DNA of 64,000 nt from Sphingobacterium kitahiroshimense. Its GTDB lineage: Bacteria; Bacteroidota; Bacteroidia; Sphingobacteriales; Sphingobacteriaceae. The notes under the pieces are model-generated. The model ran no database searches, was not told the DNA's origin, and was given only the letters and a program-made list of their open reading frames with translations. Below are positions 53,161-61,351 of this stretch, one piece after another. Made by a program: the position numbers and the translations under genes. The DNA lies in NCBI RefSeq assembly GCF_025961315.1, contig NZ_JAOQNK010000001.1, positions 5,704,001 through 5,768,000 of the forward strand. Reading direction: 5' to 3'. Each line of letters begins with the position of its first letter. Within the stretch, counting starts at the first letter, position 1.

Positions 53161-54172
53161 ATCCTATGATTTCTATTTGTGAGTAATTTGATTTTAAATA
53201 GTGGAGGCTGTTGCTGATATTATCAGCATCACCAATAAGTTCCAGATTAAGTATGCCGAATTTGATTGAACCTACATAATCAATTTGCGCACTGATAATA
53301 GCCACATCAATTGCATATTGCTCATGCAGATGCTTGATAACAGAAGTTTGATTAGAATGTTCTGCAAGATAAATCTGGACGATGGGATTTCCACTCTCTT
53401 TCAGACGCTCTTGATAGATTGTCGGTAATTCGGCATGAAGTGACGATTGAATGAAGTGCTTTGTTAATGTCTGCTTAGGTGATGTGAAGATCTGTTCCAC
53501 TGTGCCAGTTTCGATTAATTTTCCGCCATCAATGACAGCAACTTGATCACAAATGATCTTAATGACTTCCATCTCATGTGTAATCAGTAAGATGGTTAAA
53601 TTTAATTTTTTATTGATTGCTTTTAGCAACTGCAAAATAGATTTAGTTGTAGCAGGGTCCAAAGCACTGGTTGCTTCATCACATAACAAAATCTCAGGAT
53701 CACTTGCGAGGGCTCTAGCAATAGCAACACGCTGTTTTTGACCGCCAGATAAACTTGCAGGATAGTCATGTGCTTTGTCTTCCAGTCCTACCAAAGCCAG
53801 TAGCTCCATTACCTTTAGCTGAATATCATTTTTCGAAGTGCCGGTCAGTTCCAGCGGAAAAGCGATATTCTGATATACCGTACGGGAGGAAAGTAAATTG
53901 AAATGTTGAAAGATCATACCGATCTTGCGTCGATGCTGAATTAAATCCTGATTGGATAATTTCATCAGGTCGACACCGTGAATCAAAATTTGTCCCTCGT
54001 CGGGTTTTTCCAATAAATTGACGCATCGGATTAATGTGCTTTTTCCTGCACCTGAGCTACCTATAACCCCAAATATTTGCCCTTTTGGAATAGCAAGTGT
54101 TACTTGATCCAATGCTTTCGTAAACTTATTTTTTACTGCAAATGTCTTGGAAATGTTAATTAATTCTATCAT
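53153..54172 (-). CDS. metN: Methionine ABC transporter ATP-binding protein MetN
   Basis: The 339-residue protein has Walker A GSSGAGKST, signature LSGGQKQRVAIA, Walker B ILLCDEATSALD, and a C-terminal NIL-type ACT-like domain (about 265-339) that binds methionine and inhibits transport when it is abundant. Its 107-nt leader contains a terminator hairpin and a 31-codon ORF ending directly at its ATG, suggesting transcription-level control. Confidence 0.95.
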   Translation of the reverse strand: MIELINISKTFAVKNKFTKALDQVTLAIPKGQIFGVIGSSGAGKSTLIRCVNLLEKPDEGQILIHGVDLMKLSNQDLIQHRRKIGMIFQHFNLLSSRTVYQNIAFPLELTGTSKNDIQLKVMELLALVGLEDKAHDYPASLSGGQKQRVAIARALASDPEILLCDEATSALDPATTKSILQLLKAINKKLNLTILLITHEMEVIKIICDQVAVIDGGKLIETGTVEQIFTSPKQTLTKHFIQSSLHAELPTIYQERLKESGNPIVQIYLAEHSNQTSVIKHLHEQYAIDVAIISAQIDYVGSIKFGILNLELIGDADNISNSLHYLKSNYSQIEIIGYV

Positions 54173-54268
54173 TTATGTATAGTAAAAACTAATCTTACAA
54201 AAAAACCTTTCAAACATGTCCTGAAAGGCTAATGGATATTCAGTAATGGCCATATTAAACAAAGGCAT
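54173..54268 (-). CDS. Putative 31-codon leader ORF upstream of metN
   Basis: This ORF starts about 10 nt after the predicted transcription start and its TAA stop abuts the metN ATG without a gap. The product would be 31 residues with Met at 1, 6 and 18 (starting MPLFNMAITEY) and aromatic-rich. It spans the terminator at 54199-54228. A real leader peptide or a chance ORF are both possible; the exact junction and the hairpin make it worth testing. Confidence 0.35.
   Translation of the reverse strand: MPLFNMAITEYPLAFQDMFERFFCKISFYYT
54199..54228 (-). terminator. Intrinsic terminator inside the metN leader (attenuator candidate)
   Basis: A perfect 7-bp stem (TGAAAGG/CCTTTCA arms, 9-nt loop) followed by U7 on the minus strand, between the promoter at 54286-54293 and metN. 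It may also stop readthrough from the TIGR01777 gene. Confidence 0.6.
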
Positions 54269-54285
54269 ATTACTATATTTTAGCG

Positions 54286-54293
54286 CAAATGTA
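54286..54293 (-). promoter_or_regulatory. -7 promoter element (TACATTTG) of metNIQ
   Basis: A consensus element on the minus strand, predicting a start near 54281 and a leader of about 107-110 nt. Confidence 0.55.
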
Positions 54294-54330
54294 TCAAAAG
54301 TAGCCCTAAATCACAATACTTATATTCACA

Positions 54331-55251
54331 TTACAGGGTTTTGATGCATTCTTCAGCTAGAAATGGGTATTTAAAATTAAAGCCTGTATCAATTATTTTT
54401 TGGTTGCTCGCTGTTGTACTTGTCAGCAAAACTTCTTCGCCCATTTGTCCAAGAGCAAATTTTAAAAGAAAAGCAGGTACGTAAATCGGTAGGTAGATTG
54501 AACCTACTTTTTGTTTAGCGATACGATCGATTATTATTTTTTGTGCCAGTACTTCTGAGGATACAGCATTGTAAATTCCTACTATTTCATTGTTACGTAT
54601 GGCTGTTAAATACAACTTGCACAAATCATCGATGTGGATCCAGCTCATTTTTTGTTTTCCCGAACCTAAGTAAGTTGCACTTTTAAACTTTAATGATTTG
54701 GTCAATTCTTTTAAAGCACCCTCATCTTTACTGAAAACTACGCCTAACCTGAAAATGACCACTCTTTTATGCAATAATTCAACAGGTTTTACGCTGTCTT
54801 CCCATAGCTTGCAGGTCCAGCTTAAAAAATCCGTACCCTGTTCTTCATTTTCAGTAAAAGCATGTCCGGGTTTTTTGTCTGCTCCATACCAGCCAACTGC
54901 CGATGTTGAAATGACAGCTTTAATTTTGTTAGGAAGTTGCTGTAGCGCTTCTGTGATTAAATTGCCACTATTAACCCGGCTGGAGATCAGTTCTTGACGA
55001 CGCTTCTTCGTCCAACGCTTGTCAGCAATGCCAGCTCCAGCAAGATTGATAATATAATCTGCCCGTTTTATCGCATCATTGTTTATACGTTTAGTATCTG
55101 GATCCCAGTGTAAATGTTCAATATGATTGCTGTCTTTATTTGCGCTGGGGTTTCGACTGAATATAATGACATGAAACCCTTCGCTAACAAGCAATTTTGT
55201 TAAATGCCGACCAATAGTTCCTGTACCTCCTGCTAGAATGACTGTTTCCAT
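54331..55251 (-). CDS. TIGR01777-family SDR epimerase (YfcH-like)
   Basis: The 306-residue product has an N-terminal Rossmann motif (VILAGGTGTIGRHLTKLL), the NLAGAGIADKRWTKKRRQELISSR block and STSAVGWYG, all typical of the TIGR01777/YfcH extended SDR family, with the C-terminal DUF1731 region (LLKFALGQMGEEVLLTS). Function is unknown in most species. The ATG at 55251 puts the Rossmann motif at the N-terminus; the in-frame ATG at 55302 adds an unrelated segment. Confidence 0.9.
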   Translation of the reverse strand: METVILAGGTGTIGRHLTKLLVSEGFHVIIFSRNPSANKDSNHIEHLHWDPDTKRINNDAIKRADYIINLAGAGIADKRWTKKRRQELISSRVNSGNLITEALQQLPNKIKAVISTSAVGWYGADKKPGHAFTENEEQGTDFLSWTCKLWEDSVKPVELLHKRVVIFRLGVVFSKDEGALKELTKSLKFKSATYLGSGKQKMSWIHIDDLCKLYLTAIRNNEIVGIYNAVSSEVLAQKIIIDRIAKQKVGSIYLPIYVPAFLLKFALGQMGEEVLLTSTTASNQKIIDTGFNFKYPFLAEECIKTL

Positions 55252-55387
55252 AGTTCCAAGATCTTTAAGCTTATAAATAATGTGATCGTTTCTCATAGCC
55301 AATTTAATTTTTATTTATCATATTCCACCCTTATTCAAATTAAAAAATGGTTATTTTGCTGTATATAATAGAGTAGGATTTTAAAAT

Positions 55388-57298
55388 ATGAATTATTTTG
55401 ATGAGCTTAAAACGCTCTTGAATATAGAACAAGACTTTGATCGTGAGCAATATGAAACCCTTTTGCTAAAGTCAAGCTTGAATGAAAGAAAGTTAAAAGG
55501 TGTGACCTGGTTTCCGATTCAGATTAAAGGTGAAGAGATGGGGCGTGGTGATTATCTGACCATTACATTATCCAAAACAAATAACCAGGAGGATGAACAT
55601 CGTTTTCGCTTTGGTATGCCGGTCGCTCTTTTCTCGAATCATGATCCCCTGGTCGATCGGGCAGAAGGACTGATTTCTTTTGTGAATAGAGATACAATGA
55701 AAATTGCATTGCGGGTCGATGAACTGCCTGACTGGACGAGAAGAGGTAAACTTGGGGTGGATCTTTTATTTGATGAAAATTCATATAAAGAAATGCATGA
55801 AGCATTAAGGAAAGCCAAAGAACTGCGTCTAGATTTAAATGAAGGAAGACTGATCCGCGAGATAATAGGTGAGGAGGAGTTAAAGGGATATAAAAAAGAA
55901 ATTAATTACGATAACGCTACTTTAAATCAGAGTCAAAATGAAGCCATAGTTCATATTCTAAGTGAGAATCCGATTTCCATTATTCATGGCCCTCCCGGTA
56001 CAGGAAAAACGACAACTTTGGTCAAAGCAGTACAAGCCCTACTGAAAAAGGAAAATAAGCAAATTTTAATTGTGGCACCGAGTAATACGGCAGTTGATGT
56101 TTTGACCGAACGATTAGATGCCGCAGGAGTGTTAGTGACACGTATTGGAAATCCCGTCAAAATTTCAGAACATTTACAAGAATTAGCACTTGATGCCCAA
56201 GTGGATCAGCATCCGGCAAACAAGGAAGTCAAGTTACTCAAGAAAAAAGCGCGGGCTTACACCGAAATGGCTCAGAAGTATAAACGAAGTTTTGGAAGAT
56301 CTGAACGGGAACAGCGTAAAGCACTTTTTGATGAAGCCAGAAAAATAGGGAAAGAAATTGGCGATATACAAGATTTTATGGTCGCAGATATTCTGGATAA
56401 AGCACAGGTTGTTACTGCTACTTTAGTCGGATCCAATCAGTACGCAGTCAGAAATAGAGTATATCAGGTTGTTATTATCGATGAGGCAGCACAGGCTTTA
56501 GAACCCGCTTGTTGGATTCCGATTCTAAAAGCAAATAAGGTGGTGCTTGCAGGTGATCATTGTCAGCTTCCTCCCACGGTGAAGTCAAATGCCCAGATGA
56601 ATATCGGTCTTTATCATACGTTGTTTGAAAAATTAGTAAAACGTTATCCTGAACATGTTTCTTTATTAAACGTTCAGTATCGGATGAATGAAAAGATTAT
56701 GCAATACCCTTCTACGGCACTATATGATGATCATCTCATTGCAGGAGATCATGTACAGCATTGGACGCTCAAAGAAGATTCGGAACCTGTTGTTTTTATT
56801 GACACTGCAGGGGCGGGTTTTGAGGAAGAACAGGATGGTACAGCAACATTTAATGTAGGGGAGGCTCGTTTTGTTATCAATCATTTGAAACAATCATTGG
56901 TATCTTTTGAACAGGTTTATGATGAAAGTGATTTTCCGGCGATTGCAGTTATTACTCCTTACCGGAGACAAGCGACAGTGCTAAATGAATTATTAGTAAA
57001 TGATGAGCAGATTGTTCCCTTTCGTCATCATATCCAAATTAACACTATCGATAGTTTTCAGGGGCAGGAAAAAGATATCATATATATCAGTTTAACAAGG
57101 AGCAATGATCAGCAGGCAATCGGTTTCCTTTCCGATGTGCGTAGGATGAATGTTGCTATGACAAGGGCAAAGAAAAAGCTCATTGTGGTGGGGGATAGTG
57201 CCACTGTGGGTAAGCATGAGTTTTATGATAATTTTATTAAATATGTAGATACCATGCAAAGCTACCATAGTGTTTGGGAGTGGGATTTGGGCGAATAG
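55388..57298 (+). CDS. UPF1/IGHMBP2-like superfamily 1 helicase
   Basis: The 636-residue protein has an N-terminal beta-barrel domain (about 1-150) and two RecA domains. Motifs are Walker A HGPPGTGKTTT (about 201-211), motif Ia LIVAPSNTAVDVL, Walker B VVIIDEAAQALEPACW, motif III AGDHCQLPPTVKS, YRMNEKIM, TIDSFQGQEKDIIYIS and the C-terminal NVAMTRAKKKLIVVGD. This is the Upf1-like helicase family; bacterial members are poorly studied. A coiled stretch (about 285-330) lies between motifs. Monocistronic. Confidence 0.92.
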   Translation: MNYFDELKTLLNIEQDFDREQYETLLLKSSLNERKLKGVTWFPIQIKGEEMGRGDYLTITLSKTNNQEDEHRFRFGMPVALFSNHDPLVDRAEGLISFVNRDTMKIALRVDELPDWTRRGKLGVDLLFDENSYKEMHEALRKAKELRLDLNEGRLIREIIGEEELKGYKKEINYDNATLNQSQNEAIVHILSENPISIIHGPPGTGKTTTLVKAVQALLKKENKQILIVAPSNTAVDVLTERLDAAGVLVTRIGNPVKISEHLQELALDAQVDQHPANKEVKLLKKKARAYTEMAQKYKRSFGRSEREQRKALFDEARKIGKEIGDIQDFMVADILDKAQVVTATLVGSNQYAVRNRVYQVVIIDEAAQALEPACWIPILKANKVVLAGDHCQLPPTVKSNAQMNIGLYHTLFEKLVKRYPEHVSLLNVQYRMNEKIMQYPSTALYDDHLIAGDHVQHWTLKEDSEPVVFIDTAGAGFEEEQDGTATFNVGEARFVINHLKQSLVSFEQVYDESDFPAIAVITPYRRQATVLNELLVNDEQIVPFRHHIQINTIDSFQGQEKDIIYISLTRSNDQQAIGFLSDVRRMNVAMTRAKKKLIVVGDSATVGKHEFYDNFIKYVDTMQSYHSVWEWDLGE

Positions 57299-57392
57299 TT
57301 AATATAACATGAAATTCTAACGGAAATTAGTAGCAGATGTATTGAATTAATCTGCTATTTTAGCAACTTGACGAATTTTTACTGAAAAAATT

Positions 57393-58007
57393 ATGGATAA
57401 GTATTATCAAAATAAAGAATTAGTTTTTAAAACGCGTTGGATGACAGCAACTGGATTTTACTTCGCCGAAGCGGAATTGCCAGAAGCATCTTTAACAGCA
57501 TATTTAAATAATTCTGAAGAATCAGAAGAACATATTATTTTCATCCCTTTTAGTCAAATAAAAAGAGCTGTACCACTTTTTGATAATCAGCCACCATTGC
57601 TTGATATTGATGTATTAGATCCAAAAGATTATCAAGCTGTAGTTGCAGACTTTGAGAATAAAGCCCAATTGAAAGAAGCCATTCAGGCAATTGAAGAGCA
57701 ATCAGGGCTTAGAGAAACAGTAGAAGTTATAAAAGACAAAACCTGGATACGTAATTTGCTTTATACAATTGCAATTGCTTTTTTCGGTTTTTCGCTGGTG
57801 ATGATGGCAAGGGAATTAGAAAATGGCGAAGTGCCTGATACGAGTGGTAACCGATCGGGTTTCAAGAGTGTTTTAGCTGCTATTGCAGAGCAGTTGGGTT
57901 TTATGGGCAGTGCTGCATTAGCTATAGTATTGTTTTCTGGTTTCGCATACTTTACTTACACGATATATAAAAGTTCAAATACAACAAGAACTGTCTGGAA
58001 AAAGTAA
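57393..58007 (+). CDS. Membrane protein of unknown function
   Basis: The 204-residue protein has a soluble N-terminal half (about 1-125, acidic) and two membrane helices near 127-146 and 168-190, separated by a Gly/Asn-rich loop. No known domain was recognised. It follows the helicase gene after 95 bp and is followed by a terminator. Confidence 0.65.
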   Translation: MDKYYQNKELVFKTRWMTATGFYFAEAELPEASLTAYLNNSEESEEHIIFIPFSQIKRAVPLFDNQPPLLDIDVLDPKDYQAVVADFENKAQLKEAIQAIEEQSGLRETVEVIKDKTWIRNLLYTIAIAFFGFSLVMMARELENGEVPDTSGNRSGFKSVLAAIAEQLGFMGSAALAIVLFSGFAYFTYTIYKSSNTTRTVWKK

Positions 58008-58093
58008 GGCTTATCCATGACTTTCTGATGAACTAAAATCATGTTCAGCGTTAAGGATAAATGAAAATTGTTTTCAACTATTCTTTAAAATAT

Positions 58094-58130
58094 AAAAAAG
58101 TGGCTAACTCTTGCGAGTAGCCACTTTTTT
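58094..58130. terminator. Bidirectional terminator
   Basis: A GTGGCT/AGCCAC stem extended by A6/T6 with one bulge, between the membrane protein gene and clpB. Confidence 0.85.
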
Positions 58131-58153
58131 AATTTTAAAAGGTGCTTTGACCT

Positions 58154-60757
58154 TTATTCAACCTCATTTTTATTCAAGAAGACAAATTGACCATCAAATA
58201 CATCCAATTGGATAACCGCATCTTTATTGACTTTTCCTGAAAGGATTTCTTTCGAAAGTTCATTCAGGATGCGTTTTTGCATAACACGTTTCAATGGCCT
58301 TGCACCATAGATCGGATCATATCCTAATTGCGCTAGCCAATCCATAGCATCATCCGAAGCAGTGATGAAGATATTTTGCTCAGCCAATTGTTTTTGAATA
58401 TGGCTAAATTGCATCCGTACGATGCTTGCAATTTCATCTCTGCTTAGAGGTGTGAACATGATGATTTCATCAATACGGTTCAGGAACTCTGGGCGAATTG
58501 ATTTTTGTAAAAGCTCAAACACTTCACCTCTTGTTTTTGCAATAACCTCATCTCTGTTATTATCATTCAACTGCGAGAAATTCTCTTGAATGATATGCGA
58601 TCCGGTATTGGAAGTCATGATGATGATCGTGTTTTTGAAATTCACCGTTCTACCTTTGTTATCTGTTAAGTGACCATCGTCGAGTACTTGCAGTAAAATG
58701 TTGAACACATCAGGATGTGCTTTTTCAATTTCATCCAAAAGTACGACAGAATACGGACGGCGGCGAACAGCTTCAGTCAATTGTCCACCTTCTTCATAAC
58801 CTACATATCCTGGAGGCGCTCCGATAAGTCTGGACACTGCGTGACGCTCTTGGTACTCGGACATATCGATTCGGACAAGCGCATGTTCATCATCAAATAA
58901 GAACTCAGCTAGTGCTTTTGCTAACTCCGTTTTACCTACACCAGTAGTTCCCAAAAAGATGAAAGAACCAATGGGACGCTTAGCATCACTAAGTCCCGCT
59001 CTTGAACGGCGGATAGCATCAGAAATCGCTTCAATCGCCTCTTCCTGTCCGGCAACCCGTTTATGTAATTCCTCTTCTAGAGAAAGAAGCTTATCGCGCT
59101 CAGACTGGATCATCTTATTTACAGGAATACCGGTCCATTTAGATACCACATCAGCAATGTCTTCAGAAGTCACTTCCTCTTTTAACATCCGTTTGCTATC
59201 TTGCTTTTCAGCTAATTCTGCTTTTAATTTTTCGACCTTATCCTGCGCATCTTTGATACGGCCGTAGCGAATCTCAGCTACCTTTCCATAATCGCCTGCA
59301 CGTTCCGCCTGATCAGCTTCCTGCTTATAATTTTCTATATTTTCAATCTCCTGGTTGACACTGTCCACCAACGTTTTTTCTGACTGCCAGGATGCACGTA
59401 AAGAATCGCGTTCAGCAGATAGATTAGCGATCGTTTCAGAAAGTTCACTGACTTTCTTATCATCATGCTCACGCTTTATTGCCTCCCGTTCAATTTCGAG
59501 TTGCATAATACGGCGGTTCAGTTCATCTACAGCTTCAGGAACAGAGTCCATTTCAAGACGTAATTTTGAAGCCGCTTCATCCATTAGGTCAATCGCTTTA
59601 TCTGGTAAGAAACGATCCGAGATGTAGCGGGTTGACAATTCGACAGCCGCAATGATTGCTTCGTCAAGAATGCGCACTTTATGGTGCGTTTCGTAACGTT
59701 CTTTTAATCCGCGCAGGATTGAAATTGCATCTTGAGTAGTTGGTTCGTCAACCATTACTTTTTGAAAACGACGTTCCAATGCTTTGTCCTTTTCAAAGTA
59801 TTTTTGATACTCGTTCAATGTTGTTGCACCAATAGCACGAAGTTCTCCACGTGCTAACGCCGGTTTTAAGATATTGGCTGCATCCATTGCACCCTCACCA
59901 CCACCAGCACCAACTAAGGTGTGGATCTCATCGATAAACAGGATGATTTCACCGTTACTGTCTGCAACCTCTTTGACAACAGCTTTTAATCTTTCTTCAA
60001 ACTCACCTTTGTATTTTGCACCGGCTATTAAAGCCCCCATGTCCAAAGAGAATACGATTTTTGATTTCAAATTCTCTGGCACATCACCATTGATGATGCG
60101 GTGTGCAATACCTTCGGCAATAGCGGTTTTACCAACCCCTGGTTCACCCACCAAGATGGGGTTATTCTTAGTTCTACGGGATAAGATTTGCATCACGCGA
60201 CGAATTTCTTCATCACGGCCTATCACAGGATCTAATTTTCCCGATTCAACAAACTCGTTTAGATTACGGGCGTATTTTCCCAAAGCATTGTAGGTAGCTT
60301 CGGCATTTTGATCCGTCACTCTTGTGTTGCCACGTAGTTCTTTGATCGCTAATTTAAGATCCTTTTCATTTACTCCTTGATCCTTCAGTAGACTAGATGT
60401 TTTATCGCCTGCATTTAGAATACCTAGAAGTAGATGTTCTACAGATACAAACTCATCATTAAACTCCTTTAAGTAGCTTTGCGCTTTTTGCAAGGCCGAA
60501 TTTGAGGTGTTACTCAAATAGACATTTGTGCCGCTGACTTTCGGGAATGCCTGAATTTGCTTATCCAGTTCTCCACTTAAGTAAGGGATATTTACATTTA
60601 ATTTTTTTAACAGATGACTGATTACATTTTCATCAACTGTTAGCAAGGCTTTAAGTATATGTGCGGTCTCAATAGCCTGCTGTTGATTGCCTGTGGCAAT
60701 CTCCGAAGCTTTTTGAATCGCCTCTTGTGCTTTAATTGTATAGTTATTGAAATTCAT
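58154..60757 (-). CDS. clpB: ATP-dependent disaggregase ClpB
   Basis: The 867-residue protein has a Clp N-domain (about 1-145), AAA1 with Walker A GEPGVGKTAIAEG and Walker B ILFIDEIHTLVGAGG, the coiled-coil M-domain (about 410-525), AAA2 with Walker A GTTGVGKTELAKA and ClpB-type C-terminal domain. It refolds aggregated proteins with DnaK. The ATG at 60757 starts MNFNNYTIKAQEAI, the usual ClpB N-terminus; the in-frame ATG at 60865 would add 36 unlikely residues. No CIRCE-type repeat was seen upstream. Confidence 0.96.
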   Translation of the reverse strand: MNFNNYTIKAQEAIQKASEIATGNQQQAIETAHILKALLTVDENVISHLLKKLNVNIPYLSGELDKQIQAFPKVSGTNVYLSNTSNSALQKAQSYLKEFNDEFVSVEHLLLGILNAGDKTSSLLKDQGVNEKDLKLAIKELRGNTRVTDQNAEATYNALGKYARNLNEFVESGKLDPVIGRDEEIRRVMQILSRRTKNNPILVGEPGVGKTAIAEGIAHRIINGDVPENLKSKIVFSLDMGALIAGAKYKGEFEERLKAVVKEVADSNGEIILFIDEIHTLVGAGGGEGAMDAANILKPALARGELRAIGATTLNEYQKYFEKDKALERRFQKVMVDEPTTQDAISILRGLKERYETHHKVRILDEAIIAAVELSTRYISDRFLPDKAIDLMDEAASKLRLEMDSVPEAVDELNRRIMQLEIEREAIKREHDDKKVSELSETIANLSAERDSLRASWQSEKTLVDSVNQEIENIENYKQEADQAERAGDYGKVAEIRYGRIKDAQDKVEKLKAELAEKQDSKRMLKEEVTSEDIADVVSKWTGIPVNKMIQSERDKLLSLEEELHKRVAGQEEAIEAISDAIRRSRAGLSDAKRPIGSFIFLGTTGVGKTELAKALAEFLFDDEHALVRIDMSEYQERHAVSRLIGAPPGYVGYEEGGQLTEAVRRRPYSVVLLDEIEKAHPDVFNILLQVLDDGHLTDNKGRTVNFKNTIIIMTSNTGSHIIQENFSQLNDNNRDEVIAKTRGEVFELLQKSIRPEFLNRIDEIIMFTPLSRDEIASIVRMQFSHIQKQLAEQNIFITASDDAMDWLAQLGYDPIYGARPLKRVMQKRILNELSKEILSGKVNKDAVIQLDVFDGQFVFLNKNEVE

Positions 60758-60972
60758 GGTTTTATTTGCTTTTTGATTTGATAATTGGATAACAATCAAA
60801 ATGCCATATCTGTTTTTATTCTTTTTTCGGAAAAAATGTCTTGTATTTTTATTGTGAAATGACAAAATTTCATGTTTATGTGTTTTGCAGCAGTGGGTTC
60901 CGATTTGAATTGAAAATAAATGGCTTGATTTTCAGAAAATTATTAAAAATATGAAAAAAAATGCCAGGAAAG

Positions 60973-61004
60973 TTTGATTTTGTTGTCAAAGGTTTCGATA
61001 TTTG
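60973..61004 (+). promoter_or_regulatory. Promoter of the tRNA-Thr pair (TTTG-N20-GATATTTG)
   Basis: A -33 TTTG at 60973-60976 and a -7 element at 60997-61004 with one mismatch. The adjoining bases 60998-61017 are repeated at 19519-19538 with a single difference. Confidence 0.6.
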
Positions 61005-61037
61005 CACCATCATAATTCGAAAGGGTTATTTAAAAAA

Positions 61038-61110
<73 letters not shown>

Positions 61111-61133
61111 CTTTTTTAACTTTCACACATGAT

Positions 61134-61206
<73 letters not shown>

Positions 61207-61207
61207 C

Positions 61208-61241
61208 AAAAAGGTCAATCTCAAAAAGATTGACCTTTTTT
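61208..61241 (+). terminator. Terminator after the tRNA-Thr pair
   Basis: A 14-bp stem (AAAAAGGTCAATCT and complement) with a short loop, ending in T6, directly after the second tRNA. Confidence 0.85.
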
Positions 61242-61302
61242 GTGTTTATACTGATCGAAAGATTTAATGCCCAATTATTTACAGATCGTGTGCTTTATAT
61301 AA

Positions 61303-61346
61303 ATTAAATTTATACCGGCGATGAACCGGCATAAATTTAATTTTAT
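61303..61346 (-). terminator. Terminator of the glycoside hydrolase gene
   Basis: A long A/T stem with a CCGG/CCGG core and one mismatch, directly after the GH stop codon on the minus strand. Confidence 0.6.
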
Positions 61347-61351
61347 TGAGC

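Noticed and set aside
54173..54285. SAM riboswitch upstream of metN
   Set aside because: No SAM-I or SAM-II core was recognised in the 107-nt leader; only a hairpin-terminator is visible.
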